From contig NC_083602.1 in assembly GCF_029168945.1 (NCBI RefSeq), positions 65,740,600 through 65,804,599 of the forward strand: a stretch of 64,000 nucleotides of DNA, written 5' to 3'. Each line of letters opens with the position of its first letter. The first letter of the stretch is position 1. The notes under the pieces were generated by a model that had not been told where the DNA came from, ran no database searches, and was given only the letters and a program-made list of their open reading frames with translations. The DNA comes from Cannabis sativa (taxonomy: Eukaryota; Streptophyta; Magnoliopsida; Rosales; Cannabaceae). A program made the translations under genes and the position numbers. Shown in pieces: positions 1 to 13,060 of this stretch.

Positions 1-2
1 AA

Positions 3-1085
3 ATCATCAAGACCTACGGCTTTCTTCAGAATGAAGATGAACCTTGTGTTTACCAACTCAAGGAAGACCAAGTAGTAGTATTCCTGGTCCTTTATGTTGA
101 CGACATTTTGATTATTGGAAACAATATCAAGAAAATGACTAACATCAAGGAATGGCTTGACACTCAATTCGATATGAAAGATTTGGGTGAAGCAGCCTAT
201 GTTCTTGGTATTCAAATTATTAGAAATCGGAAGAACAAATCCCTTGCTCTCTCTCAAACAACTTACATTGACAAAGTTTTAGAGAGATTCTCCTTGAACA
301 ACACCAATGGGGTGAATATGCCTTCTAGATATGGTATTCGTCTATCTAAGGAACAGTCTCCTACTGATCCTCAAGAGATAGAGGACATGGCAAAAGTTCC
401 TTATGCTTCTGCAGTTGGAAGTCTAATGTATGCAATGTTACGCACTAGACCTAACATCTACTATGCAATTGGAATCGTGAGCAGGTATCAGTCAAATCCA
501 GGTCAGGAACATTGGAATGTAGTTAAGTATATTCTGAAATACTTAAAGAGTACAAGAAATTATATGTTAGTCTACAAGGCTGGTGCTTTAAATCCCATAG
601 GCTATACCGACTCAGATTTCCAGGCATGTCTTGAAGACAGGAAATCTACATCTGGGATGGTGTTTACTCTTGGGGGTGGAGCAGTGGTTTGGAGAAGTGC
701 TAAGCAAACTGCGATTTCAGACTCTGCAATGGAAGCAGAATACATAGCTGCAGCAGAAGCTGCCAAAGAGCTTGTCTGGCTGAGAAAGTTCTTCACCAGT
801 ATCGGCGTCGTGCCTGGAATGGAAAAGCCTCTTGTCTTACTTTGTGATAACAATGGAGCAATAGCCAACAGTAAGGAACCTCAAAGCCACAAGAGAAGCA
901 AACACATAGAAAGGAAATATCATATCGTTAGAGAATATGTTGCAAGAGGGGATGTACTGGTTGAGAAAGTGGACACAGAAGACAACTTAGCTGATCCATT
1001 CACCAAACTCTTGGCAGTGACTGCATTTGAAAAGCACCGTCAGAATTTAGGATTAATTGATATGTACTTATTAGTTTTATATTAG
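3..1085 (+). CDS. Copia polyprotein, C-terminal reverse transcriptase and RNase H (5' end outside window)
   Basis: Open without a stop from the window edge to the stop at 1083-1085, about 360 residues. The translation carries the reverse-transcriptase catalytic box YVDD (codons at 93-104), followed by the Copia hallmarks DLGEA.YVLG, SLMYAMLRTRP and the RNase H stretch with YTDSDFQ, DRKSTSG, CDNNGAIA and the C-terminal LADPFTKLL. These are the RT and RNase H domains of a Ty1/Copia Gag-Pol polyprotein, which copies element RNA into DNA in the cytoplasm. It is followed directly by a polypurine tract (1089-1099) and an LTR start at 1100, so this is the 3' end of an element in the + direction. The visible part has no frameshift, but the 3' LTR is cut short, so the element is probably no longer complete. 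Confidence 0.93.
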   Translation: MIKTYGFLQNEDEPCVYQLKEDQVVVFLVLYVDDILIIGNNIKKMTNIKEWLDTQFDMKDLGEAAYVLGIQIIRNRKNKSLALSQTTYIDKVLERFSLNNTNGVNMPSRYGIRLSKEQSPTDPQEIEDMAKVPYASAVGSLMYAMLRTRPNIYYAIGIVSRYQSNPGQEHWNVVKYILKYLKSTRNYMLVYKAGALNPIGYTDSDFQACLEDRKSTSGMVFTLGGGAVVWRSAKQTAISDSAMEAEYIAAAEAAKELVWLRKFFTSIGVVPGMEKPLVLLCDNNGAIANSKEPQSHKRSKHIERKYHIVREYVARGDVLVEKVDTEDNLADPFTKLLAVTAFEKHRQNLGLIDMYLLVLY

Positions 1086-1099
1086 TACAAGTGGGAGTT

Positions 1100-2829
1100 T
1101 GTTGGGTTTTATGCCCTAAATAAAACTCCATTTCAATGTAATCCATTTTATTCAATATCAATAAAGAAACAGAAGTATTTTTCATTCATTTGTATGTTTT
1201 GGTTCATCTAATCAATTGTTTGTCTATTTGATTTATAAATTCATCCAAACCCTTTTCACATACTTGATCCTGTTTATTGTGTTGTCAACACAATGGAAAG
1301 TAAACATGACTATGTGATTAAAGATTCCTAGATTTATTCAAAACACTGGGGTTTTACTGATACGACAATCTACAACAGAGTTTACTTGCATTTGGAGAAA
1401 TGCTATGTTCTTTCCAGAGCATTGGTTAAAGTAAAGCTTGGGTTGGATGCATGGAGTATGCATCGGAAGGGACCGATATTGAACTTTGACATAGATTTAT
1501 TAAACTTACCGTAGTATCTATTCAAGTCAATATCGCCTAGTTGATCCTAGATCAAATGATCTTAATCCTGATATGATTAGGTTCAATCTCAAGAGTGTTA
1601 TTCGTGTTCTTTGATTTGCTAGTTAAGCCTACTTTTGGGTCAGGGTGATACGTACATTTTGGGAACACGGTAGTGCAATTGAGTGGGAGCGCTAACTTAA
1701 ATATGGAATCTATAGCTTCTATCTGGCAAATAGAAAGTAAAGAATGATTTCCTTCGAGCTTGACCAAACGAAAATAAATGGTGGAGTACTCATTTCACTT
1801 AGCTGAAATATCATTTATACGGGGTTAAGTGTTTTAAGGATAAAATACATTGTAGGGTGTTACGGTAATCTAATCCCTTTATAGTGTAGATCATCTATAT
1901 AGAGGATCATTGATCAAATTAGGATTATAACAATGGATAACTAATGACGTATCTATATGGTAGAACATATAGAGCGTTCTATATACTGAGAGTGCGATTC
2001 TAAGTTCTATGCGTGGATTCAACGAAGAATTAATAAGTCAGTGAATTTAGGATGTAAATTCTTGATCTGCTTATTGGAAGCTCGGATATATAGACCCATG
2101 GTCCCCACACTAGTTGAGACAATATTACTTGTAAGACTCATTTAATTGGTTTTGATTAATCAATTATAATTCTCAAATTAGACTATGTCTATTTGTGAAT
2201 TTTTCACTAAGCAAGGGCGAAACTGTAAAGAAAGAGTTTTTAGGGTATATTTGTTAATTCAGATACTTTGTTTGGTCTAATTAATAAATATGATAAATGA
2301 CAATATTATTTAATAATTATTTATAGTTATTAAATAGTTGAAATTGACATTTAAATGGTTGAATTTGAAAATTGGCGTTTTTGAGAAAATGAGATGCAGA
2401 AATGATAAAACAGCAAAATTGCAAAAGTGAGGCCCAAGTCCACTAAGCCATGGCCGGCCACCTTTGTAGGCTTTATCATTTAATATTTACATTATTTTAA
2501 TGCCAAACAATTCAAACCTAACCCTATGTGGCATGCTATAAATAGATAGTGATGGCTTCAGGAAAAAGTGACTTTTGCATCTTGTTTCCTTCTGAGAAAA
2601 ACCTGAGCCATCACACTAAACCTAGCCGCCACTCTCCTTTCTTCTTCTTCATTGATTGTTTCGAACCCTCTTAGTGATAGAGTAGTGCCCACACACAGCA
2701 AGTAGTACCTCAATCATAGTGAGGAAGATCGTGAAGAAAGAAATTCAACAAGAAGGACATTCAGGCTCAAATCTTGATAATACTCTGTGACAGAAAGGAT
2801 ACAAGGGTTAGAGATCTGAGTGGAAGGAG
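1100..2829 (+). mobile_element. Copia 3' LTR, truncated at its 3' end
   Basis: Starts TGTTGGGTTTTATGCCC right after the purine-rich AAGTGGGAG tract. The same LTR family recurs at 44185, 53775, 61826 and 63776 (the last three on the minus strand), which fixes the boundaries. A full copy is about 1.85-1.89 kb. Here similarity runs to the AGAGATCTGA..GGAAGGAG segment near 2829 and the last part, with the AAACTTTATATG segment and the AACA end, is missing. A TATA-like stretch and a CT-rich transcript start (about 2536-2650) fit an LTR promoter. Confidence 0.85.
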
Positions 2830-2864
2830 ACATTCGGGCTCAACTCTTGATAATACTCTGTGAC
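2756..2864 (+). repeat. Local direct duplication at the broken LTR end
   Basis: The segment beginning GACATTC(A/G)GGCTCAA and ending ACTCTGTGAC occurs at 2756 and again at 2829, 73 bp apart. The duplication sits exactly where the LTR loses similarity to its full-length relatives, which suggests slippage or repair at the break. Confidence 0.7.
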
Positions 2865-2869
2865 AAATA

Positions 2870-3561
2870 ATGGAGGAAACAAATGAACCCAGTCGGAGAG
2901 CAGAAGATGCACAGTTCATGAACAACTTGAGAAATAAACTTGCATTAAAGCTAATGCAAAGAAGAGCAAACAATTGATACTTTAAATTTCTTAAAATTAA
3001 TTATGTTTTGTATTTGAATATTTGAATACTTTTTCTAAAATTAGATATAATATAATAAATTTATTAATATTATATAATTAAAAACTTCGAAAAATACATT
3101 CAGATGTGGAAAAAATAAACTGTTTATATATTTTAGTATTCAGATTCAGATATAATATCTTATTATTCAGATGTGCATTCAGATTTAGTGGTCTGAATCT
3201 TAATAAAAACAAATGCACCCTTAGTTTTTATTAACATTATGTTTTTATTCATTGATATATTCATTAATTTTTTTTAAAAAAAAAAATTAAATGGAATAAT
3301 TTATTTTTGCAAGGAAATCCTATAAATTCTAGAGACAAGTAGTACGAAATTATTGCAAATGCTCAGTGATGAATAAACTCTTGTGGTGCACGTGGCAAAA
3401 CAATAGCTGAAGTGGACTTCCCCTGCGGTACCAGCAAAGTCAAGAGACCAATCCAAACCACAGCTTAATTCAACTGTATTGTTTTACTTATCCCGACCCA
3501 ACCACAGCATTGCCTTCCTCCCAATTGTCTCTACTCTCTACCTTTTATTATCCTTTTTTCT
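2870..3561. other. Intergenic: short ORF, ATTCAGAT-rich possible miniature element, ACR9 promoter region
   Basis: A 35-codon reading frame (2870-2977, +) follows the LTR break; I do not recognise it and would not call it a gene. From about 3100 to 3226 the motif ATTCAGAT or its complement occurs six or so times, and the stretch ends with ACAAATGCACCCTTAG, whose complement resembles ends of plant hAT miniature elements. The left end is not identified. 3450-3561 is pyrimidine-rich and likely holds the start of the next gene's transcript. Confidence 0.4.
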
Positions 3562-3666
3562 TTGTCGTTTTTTGTTTTCTTGGTGATTAGTCCATTTCTC
3601 TCTCTGTTACCTCAATTTTCAGCCAAACCCCAAAGGCATTCCGATTTCGACGGTGTTCGGTTCGGC

Positions 3667-6600
3667 ATGGGTGTGCCGAGCGACGACGTCGTTTTGATCC
3701 ACCAAGGGAAGAACCCTGGAGAACCTTACATCGTCACCGTCAATTGCCCCGATAAGACCGGCCTTGGATGCGATATTTGCAGAATTATTCTGGATTTTGG
3801 CCTTTATATTTCTAAAGGAGGTATTTATGTGTTTTTCATTCTGATTCTATTACAGTACGCACCTGGGAAATGTATATAATAATTTTTGTCAACTCTAACT
3901 ATGCGGCTATTTCCTCTAATTTATGTATGTATTTTAAGGGTCGCTTCACTTTCATGAATATTCCGTAATATCCTCATACTTAATCTAAAAGAGTTTCTAG
4001 GTTATGGTAGTTTCTTAAAATTCATTGCACACTTTATGCTTTTCAATGGGTATTGTAATCACTAATTTATGGAGAGTTTTTTGAGGATTCAAGGCTTTTA
4101 TCTATCATCTTCAACCCCTTTTATTTATAAGATATCGAATGCAATGTGTTAATCTTTGTGATGGATTTTAAGCTCTAGCTTGTCTAGAGGATGATTTTGT
4201 GTTTAATTTCGTCGCCTGCTTCTATTCTTAGGATCCAATAAGGGATATAATTGAATTGTGGTAATTGACTGATAATTGTCGTGGTTCATGAGAGTTTGCA
4301 AAGAAGATTGTATATGTCTAGTTGTTTTTCCTATGTTGACGCTTATTTTCTTTTCATTACGTTAATGGTTCAGATATTTCAACTGATGGGATATGGTGCT
4401 ACATAGTATTGTGGGTTGTTCCTCATTCCAGCTCAGTCAAGGTGAAATGGTCAAATTTGAAGAATAGGCTGCAATCAGAATGCCCATCGTGCCTGCCTAC
4501 CTTTTATTTTAATCAACCATCCACCTCTTCGTTGCCTTCTCCGGTGTATCTATTGAAGTTCTTTTGCATAGATCGGAGAGGATTATTGAATGGTAAATAG
4601 CCTTTCTCAATATAATCCCATTTTTCTTTGATTCAAATGAAGAACATTAGGAAAAGAAGTTGGCTTTTTATTTTTTCAAGTATATCTGTCGTTCTCAATT
4701 ATCAAGTCCTAATATCATTATGATTTCTCTAGATGTCACACAAGTTCTATGTGAGCTTGAGCTTACTATCCAGAGGGTCAAAGTAACAACAACTCCAGAT
4801 GACAGGGTGTTCGACCTATTCTTTGTATCAGATAATCGGTAAATTTTGTTTTCATGCTTGATGTTGGATGAATCATGAATGTGCTATAGCTCTCTGGTTT
4901 CATCTTTATTTTAAGGAATTGGCCAACCTTTCCTGCCCTGCCCCCTGCCATTTCTAGGCGGTTCATGTTTTATCAAACCCAAAAACAAATGTTTTGAGCT
5001 TTTCTCTAGGTTTGCATATCGACGTTGATTTCTGAATAAAAAATCTTACCACGAAAGTGGTGTATGGACCAGAAATGACGGCTTTTGTAAAATATTGCTC
5101 TAAAATTCATCTTTTGAACTATTCTATCAGTTCCATAAATTTAATAATTTGAAGAAAACATCGTTTGATATCAAATGCATTTGATGAAGTACAATGATTT
5201 CCTAGGGAAATTCTGAGCTTAAATTTCTTTCATGTCTCTGATGTTTATTGTATCACATTGCAGGGACCTTCTACACACTAAAGACCGGCAGGATGAGACT
5301 TTAGAACAATTGCATGTTGTATTGGGTGAATCGTGTATCACCTGTGAACTTCAATTGGCAGGCCCCGAGTACGAACGACATCAAGGAATTTCTTCTCTTT
5401 CTCCCGTAGTAGCTGAAGAACTTTTTAGATGTGAATTATCAGATAGAGAAATCCATTCTCAAGCTTTGAGTCCAGACATGACTAAGTTGAAGAATGCCAA
5501 TGTAACAGTGGACAATTCACTAAGTCTAGCTCATACATTACTCCAAATTCATTGTGCTGATCACAAGGGGCTCCTCTATGACATCATGCGAACTTTGAAA
5601 GACTGCAGCATCCAGGTAAATATTTTCCTTGTTTCTTAAAGAATATAGTTCTGATAATTCAGTGTCCAAGCAGTATGTGGAATGGCTACAACTGCTATTT
5701 TCAAGTTGACGAGTTTTACCTCGTTAGATTGTGTCCCAGTCCCACCTATTCAGCTCAAGGGATAGAGGATCAACAGAAATTCAAAATACAATGCAAATAA
5801 TTCAAGCAAGCACCCACCTTTTCAGCTAGTTATGGGAATTAGGATGTGACGAAATGATTGCCACTGATCACCATGTTAATCCAAAAAACATAGTAAACTA
5901 CCTCCTGCACTAATAAAATTAGAGGCATGATCATCTAATGTCCTAGGTTATGCCATTTTGTAAGCTTTAATGTGATGTAATGCAGTTTCCCTCCAGCATT
6001 TAGATTCAAACCTTTTTTTTCCCTTTTTAATGATTATTGTTGTCAATATGTAAATTGACCCTTTCCAGTTCCGACCAAAATATAATCAATTGGTCAATAT
6101 CATAATGAGATCGCGGTAACTGAATTCCTTCAACGCATGAAGGTTGTGGTTTACAGAGAAATTAAATAACAGTGAAGAAAACAAGATTAGATGCGGTCAA
6201 CTTGAATAGACCTTTATTGTTTGCTTTCTCGCCCATTCTCTCTATTAGTAGGCCTAATTTGCTCCCAAATCTCATAAATCTAGATCATTCTTTTATTTCC
6301 TAATAATATGGTTAAGGTATGCTGATATGTATTCTTTTTTTTTTCTTTTCTTTTCTTTTCTTTCGTTTTTCAGATAACTTATGGCCGGTTATCGCCTTCT
6401 ACTAAAGGCTATCGTGATTTAGACCTTTTTATTCAGCAAATTGGTGGGAAAAAGATTTTAGATCTTGAGAAGCAGGATGCATTGTGTTCTCACTTGAAAG
6501 CAGAAATGCTTCATCCATTGCGTGTGATCATTGCGAGCAGAGGGCCAGATACTGAACTCTTGGTTGCTAATCCAGTTGAGCTATCTGGAAATGGAAGGCC

Positions 6601-7060
6601 ACAAGTTTTCTATGATGTCACACTTGCTCTAAAATCTCTTGGGATCTGCATTTTCTCGGTAAGGAAGACAAGGGCAAATCAAACAAACATATTTTGGGAA
6701 CTCCCCAGTAGCACATAGTAGAGTTTTTATAAAAAGTGCAATGTGCCCCAGATGGTCAAATTTTATAAAAAGTTGGTGTTAATATATTAAGGATTATGTC
6801 CATTTCTTTATGTTATCTGCGAAGCTAATAGATTTCCATTGGTTACATAGTACATATTATTTGTTGATTTAGAATTATGTAGTTTGTAATGCTTTCTCTC
6901 ACATCTTCAGGCTGAAATTCGAAGGCATTCGGCATCAGATCGTGAATGGGAGGTGTATAGCTTTCTATTAGACGAGAGTTGTAGTAAATTTCAATTGTCG
7001 AATATGGTGGCTAGGAATCAGATTGTAGATAGAGTCAGAAGAACACTGATGGGATGGTGA
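3667..7060 (+). CDS. ACR9: ACT domain-containing protein ACR9-like (six exons, 421 aa)
   Basis: Exons 3667-3820, 4374-4592, 4733-4838, 5264-5615, 6374-6658 and 6911-7060 join in frame at GT-AG borders to 422 codons; Arabidopsis ACR9 is about the same size. The start MGVPSDDVVLI matches the family and no in-frame ATG lies upstream in exon 1. Four ACT modules are visible: VTVNCPDKTGLGCD (about residues 18-60), LLKFFCIDRRGLL (about 105-157), LLQIHCADHKGLLYDI (about 250-300) and FYDVTLALKSLGICIFSAEI (about 350-400). The protein ends RRTLMGW as in ACR9. ACT domains usually bind amino acids to regulate enzymes; ACR proteins have no catalytic domain and are taken as sensors or regulators, exact ligand unknown. 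ACR10 is the nearest alternative, but the CPSCL..FYF segment and the TLMGW terminus favour ACR9. Confidence 0.95.
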
Positions 7061-7351
7061 GTGAGCTTGTGTTAATTTGGATGGTGAATATGTTTCCATT
7101 AAGATATCTAGCTATTTGGCTCACATTATAGGAATCTATATTCTCCATTATTGTCTTTAAGATGAGGTTGTATGCTTGTCTACTTTTAATGCATTGTGTG
7201 GTTTTTCGGTTTTTTTTTCTGGTTTTGGCTGTAATTTATGTGATGTAATTAGTAGCTACTAGTTTCTCAAGTGTGCATGTAGTATTAGGCTAATAGCCAA
7301 TTAGCCATGGTCCATGGAAGATAAGTCTTCATGCCTCAGGTTTTAAGAGCC

Positions 7352-7352
<1 letters not shown>

Positions 7353-7420
<68 letters not shown>
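7353..7420 (+). repeat. (TTA)n microsatellite, about 23 units
   Basis: Uninterrupted TTA run of 68 bp about 300 bp past the ACR9-like stop codon, probably in or just after its 3' UTR. It is likely length-polymorphic. Confidence 0.97.
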
Positions 7421-9469
7421 GTCTATATTTTTTACTAAAATAAGTGGCAAGTAGAAAATACCACTTGTCCTTGGAGCCCACGTGGTAAACTTGAAAGATC
7501 AATATTAGCATATCAAATTTTATAAATGTTCTAAAGACACCGGGCATTTGAGAGTGAACAAAAATTCTAAAAGAATATCTGAGAGCCTCTTGGATCATAT
7601 AGCATCTGAGAGTTACCAAGGTGTCTGACACATCTTCTAAGACAAAGTATTGTAGATGACTCTTCTAGCGTAGATGGCAAAATAAACTTAATTCCTAAAA
7701 AGAGGATATCTTTGAAATTTAGTCACTGTTCTGACATCGTACTTACTTATGGACGCCAATTGATGACTAAATTGTGCTATCCTATCAATCCCATAGAAGA
7801 TAGGTCTTGTTTCACCAAATGTTTACTTTGGAGCTTATTTTTTACACACATAACATACATCATTTTATACACTTATAAAAAAGGCCATGTAAAGCATAGG
7901 AATAAAGGGAAGATGTACCAATAATTCAAACATATCTTATTTCTTTGCCTATAAATAGAGAAAAAAAAATACAAGTAAAAAGAGGATCCAAAAAATTAAA
8001 GACAAAATAACTATATAGGAAAGAGAATATGTTCTCTAGTAATAATAATATTACTCATCAATAAAAGTAATCTGTATATTAAAATTAATTAATATGTAAA
8101 TATTGTAAAAATATTTTTCTCTACTCGTGATTAATTTTTTTAAAACAAGATTAAAAAGTTGACAAAAATTTTTGTCAATAACTATCAATACTAATCATAC
8201 AAAGATTAACTTTGTTGGCTTCCAATGACTAAGACCTACTTAGAGATAGAAACAGAAAATTTTCTTATTTTGAGATGAATTTTTTGTCATATTGGTTTTA
8301 GTTGGTCTCGTTTTTTCTCTTTAATCGATTGGGTCATGCTGTTATATAATTGTTTTTCTTTTTCTTTTGTATATTTTTTTGGCTAGGAATGGAGTTTAGT
8401 ATTTCATAAAATGAGTAACAATACGTGCCCTTCCAAAAATATTACAGACAAGTGCGAAAGACAAATTTTGTTGTTAGTTGAACTTATCAAATTATTACGT
8501 GGTGTAGTGACCAAATCATTGGTTCACTTCCAAAAATAATAATAATTGGTGTAAAATGTGTTGCATTGGTGTATACTTTGTGTGGGCATATCATTTATTA
8601 TCCTTTTAGAAAGTCTTATATGTTTGACAATTTTAAACAACTTGTTAAATAAATGTAAATTATTAAATGGAAGGAAGCGAAGAAATATAAACAAGAAATC
8701 AATAAATCTGCATCTATCTGCTACTGCTATCCGCTTTTATCAAACTAAAGTTAATGAAGTGCGTAATAAAGGAAAGAATAATAAGTTGGTGAGCACTTGA
8801 GCTTTCTGATAAATTATCCTTCCATTATAGTGATTACACACGTGGACAATGGAAATCGTGTATTCATCCAAATTCAAACACACGCCCTGTAATCCTATCG
8901 TATCAATAAATTATTAGGAATTATCCAAAACTTCATTCAAACCTTCCTTTTCAATTTTTTCAAAATAAATTTCAGCAAAAAAAACTGAAAATAAATAAAT
9001 ATAAAAGGCCACGTGTTGAAAGTTGACGCAGAACACAACATTTCCCAACCCGACCAAAGGTCTCTAGCTCCACCGCGTTGCTTCTCTGCTAGGCCAGATC
9101 GACTGAACCTTTACCTATCCATTATTCTTTTTTTTTTCAAAAATTAAAATAAAAGAAACAAAAACTCTTTTTTTTAAAAAAACAAATAATAATAACAACA
9201 AAAACTCATTTTGTTTGAGGAATTGTAAATTTGTAATTTTTTTTTTTAATAAATAATTTAAAATTATTATTTTGGTCGGCGAGGACTGGAAATATGCAGT
9301 TCAAATCTTGGGGCGTCTGATAATTTGTCTGGTGGTTTTGAGAGAAGAAAAATTAATACACAGAAGAAGAAGAAGAATACCGGTTTTGGGATTGTTTGAA
9401 ATCTTAGGGTTTTTTATTTCTTACTCTTTGATAGTTTCTAATGCTATTTTCTGGGAGTTCCTTTTCACA
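7421..9469. other. Intergenic, AT-rich; promoter of the next gene at its right end
   Basis: No gene-like coding is visible; the short open frames here lack family signals. At 9007-9030 a CACGTG G-box core is followed closely by a TTGAC W-box core, about 450 bp before the next start codon. That is a plausible but unproven regulatory cluster. 9120-9260 is rich in A and T runs and leads into the 5' UTR. Confidence 0.4.
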
Positions 9470-12400
9470 ATGCCTAAAGCTTCTTCAACGCCTCGAAGCT
9501 CTGCTTATCTCAGTGCTCTTACCCAGGAAATCCATAAGAAGCTTCAGAGGGTTCGTATTGTCACTAATTTCGGTTCACCTTTTTTTTTCTTTTTAAAAAT
9601 AATAAATGTTGTGTTTCAGATTGTTTTGTATGATATGCTTAATTAATTGGGTTGAGCAGCCTGAAATTATTGATTATCTCTGAACAAGGGTGTGTAATCT
9701 GAGATTTTAAGACAATTTAACGAACGTCTGGCGATGATTAATATTGTAATTGAATTTGGGAGTTGCTGGCTTAAGATTTTTTTTTTTTTTTTGAATAAAT
9801 GTTATATAGTTTTTTGGGTAATTGAGTGATTGAGTGTTTTAATTTGTTGCAGGCATTAGCTTCGCCGTCTCAAAGGCCCAACTTGTTGCAGGAGTTGTTT
9901 GCCGACATAGCTCTAGAAGTTGATGACCGAGCCAGAGGTTAGATAAGATTTGTCAAAATCTCGTACTGCTTTTTATATATGATCTGCACAGTACTTCAGA
10001 CTATAGTAGCAACTCATTATTTGGAATATGATGATGAAAATGGAAGTTATGATAACTCGTTCTATGATGATAAGCGTTTTTAATTCTTGGTAAGAGTGTG
10101 GTCTAGGTATTGGAATCACGTTTGTTAATGAACATTTCCGAAGAGTTAGATCTTGTCATACATAAACACTTACTATTCCTCTGATAAACCGCTGTTTAAG
10201 CTGTCATACAAAGCTTTAAAAGCGGTGTTCTCTTAACTTCTTGTTTTTGGTGTTAAAAATTAAATACAGATGTGATTCTTCGCAAGGAGGAAGATCTTAT
10301 TTCTCCTGCTGATGATTATGTTGATGGTCCATTGTGCTTTTATGATGTACTTGCTGATTATTATATTCGGGTTCTTGAGAGTGGAAAATCCATCCTGGAT
10401 TTGATTGTACAATTATGGAGCCAGTCCTTTGCTTCTCACATCTTTGCTCTCCTGTTCCACAAGTGGGTATGTGAGCTCGTGACTTCATATTGCCTTTGCA
10501 GTTATTGTTTTGACTCAGAAATGTTATGTTATTTTAGTTATAATGTTTGCTATAGCATAGAATAGATCTTGCTGTTGCCCAAGGGAAATTTTTGCATCAA
10601 GTGATAATTTTGTTGCTGAGAAAAAGGGTGCCCTTTGGATGCATACTTCTCATTGGAATTGTTGCATTAAGCATTGACTACTTACTGCAGATGCTATATT
10701 TGTGAAGTAATTGATCTTGCTACTTTTTTGGTTCCTACGGCTTCGAAACTGCACACTCTTAACAGTTTTCTAATTTTATTATTCTTCCTGTATGACCAAA
10801 TTTAGAAATGTGGTTGTTGACCAAATAGATTTGTTTACTTGAAAAATTATATTCTAAAACTTATGATAAGATGTTTAACATTGTGCCTCAAGTGGTTGGG
10901 TGGGTAATTTTGTTTGAATGGCTTTGTCTTCAAGTTCTTCTTTTAAACTTTCTTAAAATATCTGTGCTATATATGACAACAACGAGCACTTAAGAAGGTG
11001 CCTAGTTTGTTTTACACCAAAACTTGAAGTTTTGAATGTTCTTTCTTTCCTGTGACTGCTGTGATGTTTAAAATGTGCCTTTGTACTTTTCTTTGACAGT
11101 TGTTTGAAGTGGAACTTGACAGCTCTGAAGTCCTCCTTCGTTACTCATCTGCACTTGTTCAAGGTGCTACAAATCTATTTTGGTAAGAAGATTATTGTAT
11201 AAAAGTGTGTTCAAGTCACTGATTAAACCTGCGTGAAGCTAGTTATAAATTAAATGGTTTTAAAAAGATACGCTTTATTATTGAACGATTATTGTCTTAG
11301 AGTCAATTCTGTATTTAACTCTTAAACTTGGTACTTTGGCTGTTGAGAAAGAATGCAATTCAATCTTAAATTTTTCTAATTAGTTTTAAGCAAATATTTG
11401 TTTTTATATGCTTGGATCAAATGAAATATTGTTACTATACTGGGGCACTACATTTCACAGTATGTATTGTTTAATACTATGTTAATAGACCTTAAGAAAT
11501 TTTAGATGTACTGTTTGTTTTGGTCCATTACTTCTTAATCGTACATGAATACATTTTTTTTTACATTTGTCATCCCCTGGTAGTGTAATATTCACTTACA
11601 ATCTCTTTATTCAGCAGTGGAATCATAGTCATGCTATTGCTTTGACATTGTTTTGCCTTTGGCTAAAAGTCACTGTTGGTTTTAGCAACACTCCATGAGA
11701 AGTGTGGTGTATATTTTATTTGGATATCTGACTTGCTGTGTTCTTTGTAATCTCTATATAAAGCATCCTCACTCTAACAGAGGATTCTTTTCGCATGCTT
11801 CCCTAATGGTACTTATTTTTATGCCAATTTGTAGGATCGACATCCAAACAAATTCAAGACGATTTCAGTCTTTGTTTCGTGTGAGTGTTTTTCCTATGCA
11901 AATATTTGTTGATTAAAAATGTCATGACTTGATTTCTTTCTTATGCTGTTTGGATTCAGTATCTTCTTGAGGAAGTGGTGTTGGAGCCAGCTCGGTTAAA
12001 TAAGATTCCTGTACAGGTCACGCATAAATCTTCCCTTTTACACTTGTTGAGATTTTATTTCCCCTTATTTTTAATATTAGGGATCATGATGTGGAATCCT
12101 GTCTAATAATAAGCATTCTTAAGTAGAATTTAAAGAGTTGTTTTGTTAATTCTCAGGCACAGCGAGATCTCTATCTTTTACTTTCAAGGTTTATATTATT
12201 TTATAACTCAGGTAGGCTTGTGATGTTGACATTTTATTACTGAACATTTTTGTATGCACTCGTAATTTGCTGTTTCCAATTCCCGCAGTTGACAAGCTCG
12301 AAAGCTTCTTGAAGCAAATTCCTGTGTTCCCAAATGCTTTCTTAGTAGGTGGTCCAGCAGATTTTTTTGTAATTGAACTTGCGGACCAGGTAAATTTCAG

Positions 12401-13060
12401 TTTCTTCAATCCCACATCCCAGGTTTAGTTCTTTCTCACATTTTTTTAATTTTCATTATTCCTTGATATTGAAAGGTTTTCACAAATTACTGTTCTTAAT
12501 AACGTTCTACTTTATGCTGCTGGCCAGCTTCAAAAGCTAAAGGTTGAACCAGTTCTACTACATTACTTCTCACAAATGAAATTTCTCCAAGGTAAAAACA
12601 TTTCTGCCAATTCTTAACTGAATTTTATACACACTCAATATCAATTGACTGAGTTGAGTTTAACAGGTATGGAACTGAGAATGACTACGAGTACAAGATT
12701 GAAAAGTTGTTTGTATAGCTTCACTTCACCCGGAGGTCCTATGTATCCCACTAGAGCTGTTCGTCATGCTGCTTGGGATGTATTAGATTTTCTTTTTCCA
12801 GTGAGTACTGTTTCTTTCTCCACTCGCGATATCGACTAGGTTGAACTTGAGATGGGTGGAAGTTCTGACTTATATCTTCTTTACAGGTCGGTCGTTACCC
12901 TCGCCATCTCATTAGCTTGTTTTTCAGACTACTATACCCATGGTACTGGCCTTCCTCTTGTTGGAACTTCGTAACGTCTTGCATCAAAGCAATATTGTAT
13001 TCTCTGTTCGGCTTGATCATTTGCAGTTGGGAGAAGCTGATAAGTCATAAAAGGTCCTAG
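9470..13060 (+). CDS. Conserved plant protein of unknown function (11 exons, 358 aa)
   Basis: Exons 9470-9550, 9853-9937, 10270-10466, 11100-11182, 11835-11880, 11960-12016, 12157-12211, 12289-12389, 12528-12591, 12667-12800 and 12887-13060 join in frame at GT-AG borders to 359 codons including TAG. The start MPKASSTPRSSAYLSALTQE and segments such as LWSQSFASHIFALLFHKW, RFQSLFRYLLEEV and LVGGPADFFVIELADQL look like a protein I have seen as an uncharacterised conserved plant protein; I cannot assign a function. The body is mostly helical in character. Near the C-terminus a Trp- and Leu-rich stretch (YPWYWPSSCWNF to LFGLIICSW, about residues 318-349) could be a membrane segment, followed by a short basic tail. 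The even exon phases and lack of stops indicate a working gene. It lies 2.4 kb after the ACR9-like gene, same strand, own promoter. Confidence 0.88.

Noticed and set aside
2870..2977. 35-codon ORF after the first Copia LTR
   Set aside because: Too short and unrecognised; no promoter or conservation evidence from one sequence.
3562..3666. Upstream in-frame extension of the ACR9-like exon 1
   Set aside because: The extension starts at TTG with no ATG, and family members begin at the MGV..DD residue that lies at 3667.
7421..9469. Search for a CRISPR array, origin, operon or riboswitch here and across the window
   Set aside because: The window is plant nuclear DNA; direct repeats seen are transposons or microsatellites, and nothing fits a prokaryotic feature.
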